Source: an uncultured Clostridia bacterium (GTDB lineage: Bacteria; Bacillota; Clostridia; Oscillospirales; Acutalibacteraceae). Taken from it: a DNA stretch of 64,000 nt. This document shows, in pieces, positions 18,734 to 26,683 of the stretch. Each line of letters starts with the position of its first letter. Position 1 is the stretch's first letter. The position numbers and the translations under genes are program-made. The notes below the pieces were generated by a model. That model had not been told where the DNA came from. It was given only the letters and a program-made list of their open reading frames with translations, and made no database searches. The stretch lies in contig CANRAU010000002.1 of assembly GCA_947628665.1 (NCBI GenBank), positions 1 to 64,000 on the forward strand, read 5' to 3'.

Positions 18734-20047
18734 ATGGCGAGAGAGAACGACGGCAGAGAAAAGACTGTTCGCTGTTCGTTCTGCGGCAAATCGCAGGATG
18801 AAGTGGAAAAACTGATTGCGGGTCCCGGCGTATGCATTTGCGACGAGTGTATTGAGCTTTGCATGGATATCGTGCAGGAAGGCTCGCCAAATCCCCGCCG
18901 CCAAAAAAAGAGCGCCTCAAGACAGCCCAATCGTCCTCTGCCGAAGCCGCAGGAGCTGAAAGCGCATTTGGACGAATACGTCATCGGGCAGGATGACGCC
19001 AAGGTCGCGTTGAGCGTAGCGGTCTATAACCACTACAAGCGTATCTATTACGGCGATGCGCAGGATGTGAACATTCAAAAGAGCAATGTGGTGTTGCTCG
19101 GCCCCACGGGCGTCGGCAAAACGATGCTTGCGCAGACCTTGGCGGAAATTTTGGATGTTCCCTTTGCAATCGCCGACGCGACGACGCTTACCGAAGCGGG
19201 TTATGTCGGCGAGGATGTGGAAAACATTCTGCTTCGGCTCATTCAGGCGGCGGATTTTGACATTGAGCGCGCGGAAAAGGGCATTATTTATGTGGATGAG
19301 ATCGATAAGATCGCCCGCAAGTCCGAGAATCCCTCGATCACCCGCGACGTAAGCGGCGAGGGTGTGCAGCAGGCGTTGCTCAAAATTTTGGAGGGTACGG
19401 TTTCCAACGTCCCCCCGCAGGGCGGCAGAAAGCATCCCCAGCAGGAATTTATTCAGATCAACACCGCCAATATCCTCTTTATTTGCGGCGGCGCGTTTGA
19501 CGGGATCGACAAGATCATCGAAAAGCGCACGGGCAATAAGGTGCTGGGCTTCGGGAGCGAATTGACGACTGCGGAAAAGGCAAATGCCGATGCGATTTAC
19601 GCAAAGGTGATCCCGCAGGATCTGATCAAATACGGCCTGATCCCGGAATTGGTCGGCCGTCTGCCCGTCATCACGGCGTTACACAACTTGAATCGGGAAG
19701 CGCTGATCCGCATCCTGTCCGAACCGAAAAATGCGTTGCTCAAGCAGTATTCGGCGCTGTTCCGCATGGACGGCGTGACGCTGGAATTTCAGGAGGACGC
19801 TTTGACGGCAATTGCTGACGCGACGTTGGAGAAGAATACGGGTGCGCGCGGGCTTCGCGCCATTATGGAAAAGACGCTGTTGCCCATTATGTATGAGATT
19901 CCATCCGACGAGAGTGTCTCGAAGGTCGTGATCACCAAAGGCTGCGTGACAAACGGCGAAAAGCCGCTGGTGGAGTCGTCTGCGGCGTCCAAAGGGCAAT
20001 CTCCGCTGAAAAACGGCACAAAACGCACCCCGCGCGACGCGGTTTAA
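18734..20047 (+). CDS. clpX: ClpX, ATPase subunit of the Clp protease
   Basis: An AAA+ unfoldase of 437 residues that feeds substrates to ClpP. The zinc domain has Cys14, Cys17, Cys36 and Cys39; GPTGVGKT at 123-130 is Walker [10 protein letters not shown] Walker B, and the IGF-type loop appears as VLGFGSE. The small domain ends normally, followed by a Ser/Lys-rich tail. The ribosome site is weak. A strong terminator follows at once. Confidence 0.97.
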   Translation: MARENDGREKTVRCSFCGKSQDEVEKLIAGPGVCICDECIELCMDIVQEGSPNPRRQKKSASRQPNRPLPKPQELKAHLDEYVIGQDDAKVALSVAVYNHYKRIYYGDAQDVNIQKSNVVLLGPTGVGKTMLAQTLAEILDVPFAIADATTLTEAGYVGEDVENILLRLIQAADFDIERAEKGIIYVDEIDKIARKSENPSITRDVSGEGVQQALLKILEGTVSNVPPQGGRKHPQQEFIQINTANILFICGGAFDGIDKIIEKRTGNKVLGFGSELTTAEKANADAIYAKVIPQDLIKYGLIPELVGRLPVITALHNLNREALIRILSEPKNALLKQYSALFRMDGVTLEFQEDALTAIADATLEKNTGARGLRAIMEKTLLPIMYEIPSDESVSKVVITKGCVTNGEKPLVESSAASKGQSPLKNGTKRTPRDAV

Positions 20048-20069
20048 GCCAATCGATTTTGCAAAGTAA

Positions 20070-20105
20070 AACGCCTGCTTATGCGTGCAAGCATAGGCAG
20101 GCGTT
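20070..20105. terminator. Bidirectional terminator between clpX and trmO
   Basis: A 15-bp stem (20070-20084 with 20091-20105, one T-G pair) is followed by TTTTTGA on the plus strand and TTTACTTTG on the minus strand. It serves both converging genes. Confidence 0.8.
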
Positions 20106-20130
20106 TTTGACTGTAAGCTGAGGGGAGTCG

Positions 20131-20820
20131 TTACCGAGCCCTGACCGAGCAAACGGTCAACACATCGTTTTGCACCGTGAATTGTATTTCAAGCCCCGCA
20201 AAGCAAAAGCCGTATACGCGCGCCGGATCGCTTTGATAGGCAGGGCGCGGGTCAAGGGCGAGTACGCGCAACAGGACGGCTCGTTTTTCGGGCGGCACAT
20301 TTTGGAGCAGAGCGTCGGGAAATACGACCTGTAAGCGATCCGCCGCAGATGGCACGGAAAATCCGCCGCGCGCATTTGGATACGCATCCGCATAGGGGAG
20401 ATAGGGCTTGACGTCGAGGATCGGCGTGCCGTCCATCAGATCTGCGCCCGCAATATGCAGGACGGGCGCATCCTTGGCGGCAAAATCGACGCATGCAAGC
20501 CGCACGCACGAAAGTCCTATGGGATTCGGGCGAAACGGCGCGCGCGTGGCAAATACGCCCATTCGCGTATTGCCGCCGAGCATGGGCGGACGCACCGTCG
20601 GCGACCAATCCGCCCGTACATTTTCCGAAAACAGCCACAAAAGCCAAATGTGTGAAAAACCTTCCAAGCCCCGCACGGCGGCAGGGTCGCGGTATTCGGG
20701 CGCAAAGACAACAGTGGACTTTAATTCGTCGATCATGCCGCTTTGACGCGGAATGCCGAATTTTTCCTGAAAATCACTGTGTATATGTGCGACTGCACGA
20801 AATTCTATCGTATCTGCCAT
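20131..20820 (-). CDS. trmO: TrmO-like tRNA (t6A37) N6-methyltransferase
   Basis: A 229-residue protein of the TsaA/YaeB (TrmO) family, which methylates N6-threonylcarbamoyladenosine at tRNA position 37. The start ATG 20820 has GAGGTAA upstream; longer in-frame sequence reaches into the RNA candidate and is not coding. LEGFSHIWLLWLF, RPNPIGLS and LMDGTPILDVKPYLP are the family's conserved stretches. The C-terminal part beyond about residue 150 is the usual beta extension. tsaD, whose product helps make t6A, lies 2 kb away on the other strand. Confidence 0.85.
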   Translation of the reverse strand: MADTIEFRAVAHIHSDFQEKFGIPRQSGMIDELKSTVVFAPEYRDPAAVRGLEGFSHIWLLWLFSENVRADWSPTVRPPMLGGNTRMGVFATRAPFRPNPIGLSCVRLACVDFAAKDAPVLHIAGADLMDGTPILDVKPYLPYADAYPNARGGFSVPSAADRLQVVFPDALLQNVPPEKRAVLLRVLALDPRPAYQSDPARVYGFCFAGLEIQFTVQNDVLTVCSVRAR

Positions 20821-20974
20821 AGGTCTTGTTACCTCACATATCCGGGGAATGAACCCCCACGGCTTTTTACGGCGTATGGGCATAGCGCTTTTCTTGGGTA
20901 TCCCAAAATTTCCGCTTATATCCTGCCAAACCGCCCCGCAGTTTGCGACAAATGCGTTTCGCGGACGGCGCGAC

Positions 20975-21180
20975 CGTAAATATACGAAAGCGTCCGAACG
21001 CATACGCACTCGGACGCTCTTTCTTTGAAATCCCCACCCGACCGCACACGGCAAATAATAACCTGCAAAAAGCAGGTGGGTGTCTCTCCTTGGGTTTAGT
21101 GCTCCCAGCGTCCGCAGAATGCGGGAGGTCTGCACACCGCCTCGGAATTCTGACTCCCTAAAAAAACGTGTTGGGTTAAT
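20975..21180 (-). ncRNA. Structured RNA candidate, possibly 6S RNA
   Basis: No ORF lies between 20821 and 21239. On the minus strand a TACAAT -10-like box (near 21184) precedes about 200 bases that end in a 9-bp hairpin (20989-20997 with 21010-21018) followed by a weak U-run. Inside is GAGAGACACCCACCTGC, loop TTTTT, GCAGGTTATTATTTG. The layout GACAC...CACC-hairpin-GGTTA resembles the 3' side of the 6S RNA central bubble. A closing stem between the ends is not convincing by eye, so the 6S assignment is tentative. The boundaries are approximate. Confidence 0.45.
20989..21018 (-). terminator. Hairpin ending the minus-strand RNA candidate
   Basis: AGCGTCCGA (20989-20997) pairs with TCGGACGCT (21010-21018). 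On the minus strand it is followed by TTTCGTATATTTACG; on the plus strand by CTTTCTTTG. Confidence 0.5.
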
Positions 21181-21239
21181 ATTGTACCGTGCGTTTGTCG
21201 CATCGGGCAGGTAGATTTAGGATGGAAAGAGCAATATTC

Positions 21240-21551
21240 CTAAGAATCTTCCTCTTCCTCGTCTTCAATATCAAACAAATCGCAAAGCCGTTCTTCAAAA
21301 ATCTTGCCGATCTCGTTGAATTCGTCCTCGTCCTCGATTGGCTCTAAATAGGTTTCGCCGTCCTCCTCGCTGACACGCAGGATGATCAGCTCGCCGTCAT
21401 CCTCCAAAATATCCTCCGCCTCGTCATACACAGGCAACAGCGCCACATAGCGACCCTCGTCTGTCTCGATGCGATCAAGCTCCTCAAAAGTATGCTCCAC
21501 ACCGTCCTCATCGACGACGCTGACAATATCGGGGTTGTAATTTTCGTCCAT
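21240..21551 (-). CDS. DUF1292 protein (YrzB-like)
   Basis: A very acidic 103-residue protein. DIVSVVDEDGVEHTFEELD at the start, YVALLPVYD and ELIILRVSEEDG in the middle match DUF1292; the C-terminus ends in a Glu/Asp run. The family is common in Firmicutes, often next to the YqgF/alaS region, and has no known function. The ATG at 21551 is preceded by AAAAGGAGAA. Here it stands alone, transcribed toward the RNA candidate. Confidence 0.85.
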   Translation of the reverse strand: MDENYNPDIVSVVDEDGVEHTFEELDRIETDEGRYVALLPVYDEAEDILEDDGELIILRVSEEDGETYLEPIEDEDEFNEIGKIFEERLCDLFDIEDEEEEDS

Positions 21552-21757
21552 CGTATTCTCCTTTTGCGCGGATGCGTTCGCAAGCTCCGCGCCGCGTTTT
21601 GTGCGCCAAAAGCAGGCGGCTTTTTCTTTATCGTTATTTTACCCCGAAAAGGCGATACAGTCAACTGTTAAAACCTGTATATGTTTGTCGCTTTTTCAGA
21701 ATAGATGGCAAGTCCAACATTTTATATAATTTTTTTAAAAATTTTTGAAAAAAACTA

Positions 21758-21786
21758 TTGACAATTCATAACCTTGCTGGTATACT
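21758..21786 (+). promoter_or_regulatory. Consensus promoter of an unidentified RNA
   Basis: TTGACA (21758-21763) and TATACT (21781-21786) with a 17-base spacer, one of the best promoters in the window. It faces a region without a convincing gene. Confidence 0.8.
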
Positions 21787-21789
21787 GTA

Positions 21790-22130
21790 GATGAACAAAG
21801 GGAGAAACCAAAAAGAAAATCAAAAATGTATGGCAGGATTTGGTTCTGAAAAGCCCGTTGTTACTTTTGAAATCGGAAAGGGAGGCGAACCCGATGTACA
21901 GTTTAACAGAAGAACCGCAGCAAACGGTTCGCTGCCCGTTGCGGTAATTTGGCGGGGTATTTGTTCCGACAGACCGTAAACCGATAAAAACCAAACGGAA
22001 GAGAAGTTTCCGTTATCCGATGCGAGAATAGGGAAAAACAAAACAGTTACGTTTCCCCGAAGACGCAGCGGGCAGCAAAGATGCAAATGAATATAGATAG
22101 AAAGCGCACCGCTTGTATGCGGTGCGTTTT
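21790..22130 (+). ncRNA. Unidentified structured non-coding RNA, about 340 nt
   Basis: A consensus promoter and an intrinsic terminator bracket about 340 bases with no believable gene. Several hairpins are visible: ATCGG/CCGAT (21872-21876 with 21891-21895), ACCGC/GCGGT (21914-21918 with 21941-21945) enclosing AACGG/CCGTT (21923-21927 with 21936-21940), and AACGGAA/TTCCGTT (21994-22000 with 22008-22014). I do not recognise tmRNA, RNase P RNA, SRP RNA, T-box or riboswitch signatures. A 62-codon frame from ATG 21791 starts at the expected RNA 5' end with no ribosome site and cuts through the stems. tsaD follows but has its own promoter. Confidence 0.65.
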
Positions 22131-22131
22131 T
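22105..22131 (+). terminator. Terminator of the unidentified RNA
   Basis: CGCACCGC (22105-22112) and GCGGTGCG (22119-22126) with a 6-base loop, followed by TTTTT. Confidence 0.85.
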
Positions 22132-22140
22132 GGTTTTGCG

Positions 22141-22169
22141 TTGAATTTTCGCATAGAATATGGTAAGAT
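22141..22169 (+). promoter_or_regulatory. Promoter of tsaD
   Basis: TTGAAT (22141-22146) and TAAGAT (22164-22169), 17 bases apart, lie just after the RNA terminator and 33 bases before the tsaD ATG. Confidence 0.5.
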
Positions 22170-22201
22170 AATGGCAATGTGGTAAAAACGGATGTGAAGC
22201 T

Positions 22202-23218
22202 ATGAAGATCCTCGCGTTGGAAAGCTCCTGTGATGAAACCGCCGCTGCGGTTGTGGAAAACGGGCGCACGGTACTTTCCTCTGTTGTTGCAACGCAAATC
22301 GAAGAACATAAGCGATTCGGCGGCGTCGTGCCTGAGATAGCCTCCCGCATGCACACCGAATCCATTTGCGCCGTCACCGAACAGGCGCTCGCCGATGCCG
22401 ATTGTACGCTTTCGCAAATCGACGCGATTGCAGTTACCTATGCGCCGGGGCTGATTGGCGCGCTGTTGGTGGGCGTGAACTATGCAAAGGGACTTTCTTT
22501 AGGGAGCGGCAAGCCGCTTGTACCCGTACATCATTTGCGCGCGCATATTGCGGCAAATTACATCACGCACCCCGATTTAGAACCACCGTTTTTGTGTTTG
22601 GTGGTTTCGGGCGGGAATACGCTTTTGGTACTCGTCAGAGACTATACGGATTTTGAAGTGCTCGGCAGAACGCGCGACGACGCGGCAGGGGAGGCGTTGG
22701 ACAAAGCCGCCCGAGCGCTGGGGCTTTCTTACCCGGGCGGCGTGCATCTCGACAGGGTCGCCCAAAGCGGCGACCCCAAAGCCTATGCATTTCCGCATCC
22801 GCACGTCGATGGCAGCCCTCTCGATTTCAGCTTTTCGGGGCTTAAAACGGCGGTGCTCAATACCATCCATACGGCTGAAAATAGAAGGCAAACGGTCTCC
22901 GTCCCCGACGTGGGGGCTTCCTTTCTGCACGCTGTGGTGGACGCACTCGAAAACAACACCCGCACGGCGCTCCTCATGCATCCGGAAATGCACAAGCTCG
23001 TGCTTGCGGGCGGAGTATCGGCAAATTCCGTTTTGCGTGAACGCATATTCAATCTTGCAAAACAGATGCATGTGCAGCTGTATCTGCCGGAGCTGTCCCT
23101 GTGTGGGGATAACGCCGCCATGGTCGGTGCGCAGGGGTATTACGAATACCTGGCCGGCAAGCGCGGAACAATGTCGCTCAACGCGTGCGCAAGTATGCCG
23201 ATTGAAGAAAATGTATAG
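22202..23218 (+). CDS. tsaD: tRNA t6A37 threonylcarbamoyltransferase TsaD
   Basis: The catalytic subunit that transfers the threonylcarbamoyl group to A37 of ANN-decoding tRNAs, 338 residues, of the Kae1/YgjD family. ESSCDETAAAVV opens the ASKHA fold; HHLRAHI near residues 110-116 gives the metal-binding histidines; VSGGNT and the late CGDNAAMVG are the nucleotide and metal-side motifs. The partners TsaB/TsaE are not in the window. It is monocistronic here. Confidence 0.96.
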   Translation: MKILALESSCDETAAAVVENGRTVLSSVVATQIEEHKRFGGVVPEIASRMHTESICAVTEQALADADCTLSQIDAIAVTYAPGLIGALLVGVNYAKGLSLGSGKPLVPVHHLRAHIAANYITHPDLEPPFLCLVVSGGNTLLVLVRDYTDFEVLGRTRDDAAGEALDKAARALGLSYPGGVHLDRVAQSGDPKAYAFPHPHVDGSPLDFSFSGLKTAVLNTIHTAENRRQTVSVPDVGASFLHAVVDALENNTRTALLMHPEMHKLVLAGGVSANSVLRERIFNLAKQMHVQLYLPELSLCGDNAAMVGAQGYYEYLAGKRGTMSLNACASMPIEENV

Positions 23219-23311
23219 GCATAAAACGTGCAAGGAACGGTTAAAAAAGGATTTTCGGCATTATGAATTAAAAATCCGTCCGAAATTGTTATTTTCTTCA
23301 CATTTTCCATG

Positions 23312-23340
23312 TTGCTTTTTTACCGAGTCCGTACTATAAT
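23312..23340 (+). promoter_or_regulatory. Promoter of pckG
   Basis: TTGCTT (23312-23317) and a perfect TATAAT (23335-23340), 17 bases apart, in the 219-base gap between tsaD and pckG. A leader of about 90 bases follows; I see no riboswitch in it. Confidence 0.6.
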
Positions 23341-23437
23341 ATTTTACAATGGTTGCATTCGGCATTTTGCATTTTTCATACTTCCATTATGCAAAATTGT
23401 CTGAAACACCGATTTGTTTTAAGAAGGAGATCATTTT

Positions 23438-25228
23438 ATGGCAGCATTGACGCAGAACAAAGGCATTTTGTCTTGGCTCGACGAAAAAATTGAGCTTGTC
23501 AAACCCGATAAAGTCGTTTGGATCGACGGCTCTGAGGAGCAGCTTGAAGGTTTACGCAAAGAGGCTTGCGCAACCGGCGAGATGATCAAACTGAACGAGG
23601 AACTGCTTCCGGGCTGCTATTATCACAGAACCGCGCCCAACGACGTAGCACGCGTGGAGGACAGGACTTTGATCTGCTCCAAAAAGGAGGAGGACGCAGG
23701 TCCGACCAACCATTGGATGGATCCCGAAAAGGCATATGCGATGCTTTACGACATCGCCCGCGACAGCTACAAGGGCAGAACCATGTATGTCATTCCCTAT
23801 TCCATGGGGCCTGTCGGTTCGCCGCTTGCGAAGATCGGTATTGAAGTGACCGACTCGATTTATGTTGTGCTCAACATGGCCATTATGACCCGCGTCGGCA
23901 AGAAGGTCATGGACGTGCTCGGCGACAGCAACGACTGGGTGCGCGGGCTGCACTGCAAATGCAATGTAGACCCCGAGAAGAGATGGATCTGCCAGTTCCC
24001 CGAGGACAACACCATTATTTCCGTCAACTCCGCATACGGCGGCAACGTGCTGCTCGGCAAAAAGTGCTTTGCGCTGCGCATCGCTTCCTATCAGGGCAAA
24101 AACGAGGGCTGGCAGGCGGAGCATATGCTCATCCTCGGCATCGAAAATCCGCAGGGCGAGGTCAAATATATCTGCGCGGCGTTCCCGTCCGCTTGCGGCA
24201 AAACCAATTTGGCCATGCTTATCCCGCCCGAGGGCTATCGGAAAAAGGGTTATAAAGTATGGTGCGTCGGCGATGATATTTCGTGGATTCGCAAGGGTGA
24301 GGACGGCAGACTGTATGCCATCAACCCCGAAAACGGCTTCTTCGGCGTCGCGCCCGGCACCAACGAGAAATCCAATCCCAACGCGCTGGCTTCCACCAGA
24401 AAAGGGACGATTTTCACCAACGTCGCGCGCAATTTGGACAACAACACCGTTTGGTGGGAAGGTCTTGACAAGAATCCGCCCGTAAACGCAGAGGAATGGA
24501 CGGGGATTCAAACGAACGGCGCAGAATGGAAAGCCGAGAGCAAAAACCTTGCGCATCCGAACAGCCGTTTCACCGCGCCCGCGGTAAACTGCCCGTGCAT
24601 CAGCTCGGAATTTGAGAATCCGCAGGGCGTGCCGATCTCCGCATTCGTGTTCGGCGGCAGACGCGCAAAGCTCGCGCCCCTGGTCTATCAGTCGAGAGAC
24701 TGGAATCACGGCGTGTTCGTCGGCTCTATCATGGCTTCCGAAACGACCGCCGCCGCTGCGGGCGCAGTCGGCGTGGTGCGCCGTGACCCGATGGCGATGC
24801 TGCCGTTCTGCGGCTACAACATGGGCGACTACTGGAAGCACTGGATCGAGATCGGCAAGACGTTAGACCCCGCGAAAGCGCCGAAGATATTCAACGTCAA
24901 CTGGTTCCGCAAGGATGACGAAGGCAACTTCATGTGGCCGGGCTTCGGCGACAACCTGCGCGTTTTGGAATGGATCTTGAAGCGCTGCGACGGCGAGGTC
25001 GACGCCAGAGAAACGGCGATTGGGTATCTGCCCTATGCCAAGGATATCAATATCGAGGGCTTGGAGGGCGAAGTTTCCCGCGAGTCTTTGGAAAGCATTT
25101 TGGATGTCGATGCTTCCCTTTGGAAGGTCGAAGCGGACGGCATTGCCGAATTCTATGCCAAATTCGGCGACAAGCTGCCCAAAGAGCTTGCGCAGGAACT
25201 CGAAACGCTCAAAGCCAATTTGCAGTAA
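23438..25228 (+). CDS. pckG: Phosphoenolpyruvate carboxykinase (GTP)
   Basis: A 596-residue enzyme that interconverts oxaloacetate and PEP with GTP/GDP. The kinase-1a loop is FPSACGKTNLAML, followed by DDISWIRKGEDG; PYSMGPVGSP and FGGRRAKLAPLV are hallmark segments of the GTP type, distinct from the ATP-type PckA. AAGAAGGAGA precedes the ATG. In fermentative Clostridia the GTP enzyme may run in the carboxylating direction toward oxaloacetate and fumarate (inference). It has its own promoter and terminator. Confidence 0.97.
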   Translation: MAALTQNKGILSWLDEKIELVKPDKVVWIDGSEEQLEGLRKEACATGEMIKLNEELLPGCYYHRTAPNDVARVEDRTLICSKKEEDAGPTNHWMDPEKAYAMLYDIARDSYKGRTMYVIPYSMGPVGSPLAKIGIEVTDSIYVVLNMAIMTRVGKKVMDVLGDSNDWVRGLHCKCNVDPEKRWICQFPEDNTIISVNSAYGGNVLLGKKCFALRIASYQGKNEGWQAEHMLILGIENPQGEVKYICAAFPSACGKTNLAMLIPPEGYRKKGYKVWCVGDDISWIRKGEDGRLYAINPENGFFGVAPGTNEKSNPNALASTRKGTIFTNVARNLDNNTVWWEGLDKNPPVNAEEWTGIQTNGAEWKAESKNLAHPNSRFTAPAVNCPCISSEFENPQGVPISAFVFGGRRAKLAPLVYQSRDWNHGVFVGSIMASETTAAAAGAVGVVRRDPMAMLPFCGYNMGDYWKHWIEIGKTLDPAKAPKIFNVNWFRKDDEGNFMWPGFGDNLRVLEWILKRCDGEVDARETAIGYLPYAKDINIEGLEGEVSRESLESILDVDASLWKVEADGIAEFYAKFGDKLPKELAQELETLKANLQ

Positions 25229-25246
25229 GGTATATCGTTTCCCGAT

Positions 25247-25276
25247 GACCCTCCGAAAAATCGGAGGGTCGTTTTT
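25247..25276 (+). terminator. Terminator of pckG
   Basis: GACCCTCCGA (25247-25256) and TCGGAGGGTC (25261-25270), loop AAAA, then GTTTTT. Confidence 0.9.
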
Positions 25277-25331
25277 ATCCCTACAAACGAACGGTTTGCT
25301 GAAAAAATACGGCGCAGTCTTGCAAAAACAG

Positions 25332-25360
25332 TTGCGGCGTTTTTTAAAGTATGCTAATAT
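25332..25360 (+). promoter_or_regulatory. Promoter of the coiled-coil/fumarase-beta pair
   Basis: TTGCGG (25332-25337) and TAATAT (25355-25360), 17 bases apart, 48 bases before the coiled-coil gene. Confidence 0.45.
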
Positions 25361-25408
25361 ATATACAGATTTTTTGCGCAGCGCGTTTGCAAAGGCAGGA
25401 GGATACAA

Positions 25409-26140
25409 ATGGATTCCGAAAGAATACTCAGAACCGCTGTTTTCGGCGGCTTTAAGCGTGAAGATGTCATCCGATATGTGGAGCAGTTAAAAGAGGAAAT
25501 ATCCGATCTTTCCGAAGAGCTTCGGGATAAGACCGAGCAGATAAAAGCATTGCAGGAAAAGGCCGATACGCTGTCCGCAGAATGCGAAAAGGCGAAGGAA
25601 ACGAAAGAAATGCTGGCCGAGGCTGTGGCCGCTTTGGAGACGGCGAATACGGAAAATGACCGTCTGCAAGCCGAAAATGGCGCGCTTTCCGAGCGTCTAT
25701 CCGCCGTAGATCGGGAACGGGAAACGCTTGACCAAAAAGCACAGGAGATCAAGGCGTCGGAAGCGCAGCTGGGCGTTGCCTTTTTGGATGCGCGAAAATA
25801 CGCTGACGAGATCGTTACAGCCGCCAACCAAAAGGCGGGCGAAACACAGACCGAGGCTTCCGACAGCATTGCCAAACAGGCGGGCGAGGTGGCGCGCCTT
25901 TCCAATGACGTGGATGCGCTTGCCGCAACACTTGCAAAATCCATTGACGAATTGCATGCCGACATATCTGCATTATCCGTGAAGCTGTCCTGCGCCGCGC
26001 AATCTCTTGCAAACCGCAAGGAAGCCGAGCGCTTTGTCCCCGACATCTCTATAAAAATCGAAGGTTCGCCGTCATCTCCCTCGGGGGATTCTGCGAAAAC
26101 CGACAACAGCGGGTTGACGCTTTTGAGGGCAGAGCATTGA
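25409..26140 (+). CDS. DivIVA-like coiled-coil protein
   Basis: A 243-residue, mostly coiled-coil protein of unknown function. The N-terminus (RTAVFGGFKREDVIRYVEQL) resembles the short membrane-curvature and turn region that begins DivIVA/GpsB-like proteins, followed by long Glu/Lys/Ala heptads to about residue 205 and a disordered tail. AGGAGG precedes the ATG. It overlaps the fumarase-beta-like gene (stop TGA inside its TTG start), so the two are cotranslated. A role in cell division or septum placement is possible but unproven. Confidence 0.65.
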   Translation: MDSERILRTAVFGGFKREDVIRYVEQLKEEISDLSEELRDKTEQIKALQEKADTLSAECEKAKETKEMLAEAVAALETANTENDRLQAENGALSERLSAVDRERETLDQKAQEIKASEAQLGVAFLDARKYADEIVTAANQKAGETQTEASDSIAKQAGEVARLSNDVDALAATLAKSIDELHADISALSVKLSCAAQSLANRKEAERFVPDISIKIEGSPSSPSGDSAKTDNSGLTLLRAEH

Positions 26141-26667
26141 ACGAATACAGCATACATACCGATGCGCTGAAAAGCTATGTACCGAAGCTCTCGGCGGGCG
26201 ATACCGTGTATTTGAGCGGTACGGTCTACACCTCCCGCGACGCGGCGCACAAACGAATCATGGCCGCACTGCACGCGGGGGAGGCGCTTCCCTATCCGCT
26301 TCGGGACGCGGTGATCTATTACGCCGGACCTACGCCTACGCCGCCTGGGCTTTCGATCGGCAGCTGCGGGCCTACCACATCGGGCAGGATGGACGCCTAT
26401 GCGCCCGAAATGCTCGATCACGGCCTTGCCGCCATGGTCGGCAAAGGGCCGCGCAGCGAGGCGGTTTGCGAAGCGATCATCCGTAACGGCGCGGTGTATT
26501 TCTGCGCGGTTGGGGGCGCGGGCGCGCTTGCGTCCAAATGCATTACCGCATGCGAGGTCATTGCGTATGATGACCTCGGCTGCGAATCCGTCAAACGGCT
26601 GACTTTCTACGATTTTCCGCTGACGGTGGCGATCGATTGCCACGGCGGGAACTTATTTCATACCTGA
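26137..26667 (+). CDS. Class I fumarase beta/C-terminal-domain protein, without partner
   Basis: A 176-residue protein matching the C-terminal (beta) domain of iron-sulfur fumarase and tartrate dehydratase. LSGTVYTSRDAAHKR, YYAGPTPTPPG, GSCGPTTSGRMD and MVGKGPRS are conserved family segments. TTG 26137 overlaps the upstream stop codon and has GAGGG seven bases before it. The iron-sulfur alpha subunit, normally directly upstream, is absent: the upstream gene is a coiled-coil protein. Either alpha lies elsewhere or this domain has another use. No defect is visible in the frame. Confidence 0.85.
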   Translation: MNEYSIHTDALKSYVPKLSAGDTVYLSGTVYTSRDAAHKRIMAALHAGEALPYPLRDAVIYYAGPTPTPPGLSIGSCGPTTSGRMDAYAPEMLDHGLAAMVGKGPRSEAVCEAIIRNGAVYFCAVGGAGALASKCITACEVIAYDDLGCESVKRLTFYDFPLTVAIDCHGGNLFHT

Positions 26668-26683
26668 AATTTCGGAGAAGGAA

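Noticed and set aside
20131-21135. A 334-residue version of the trmO protein starting at 21135
   Set aside because: The extra N-terminal 105 residues cover the RNA candidate and its terminator; a good GAGGTAA site supports the start at 20820.
21791-21979. A 62-codon gene inside the 340-nt RNA
   Set aside because: Its ATG lies at the expected transcript start with no ribosome site, and the frame runs through the paired stems.
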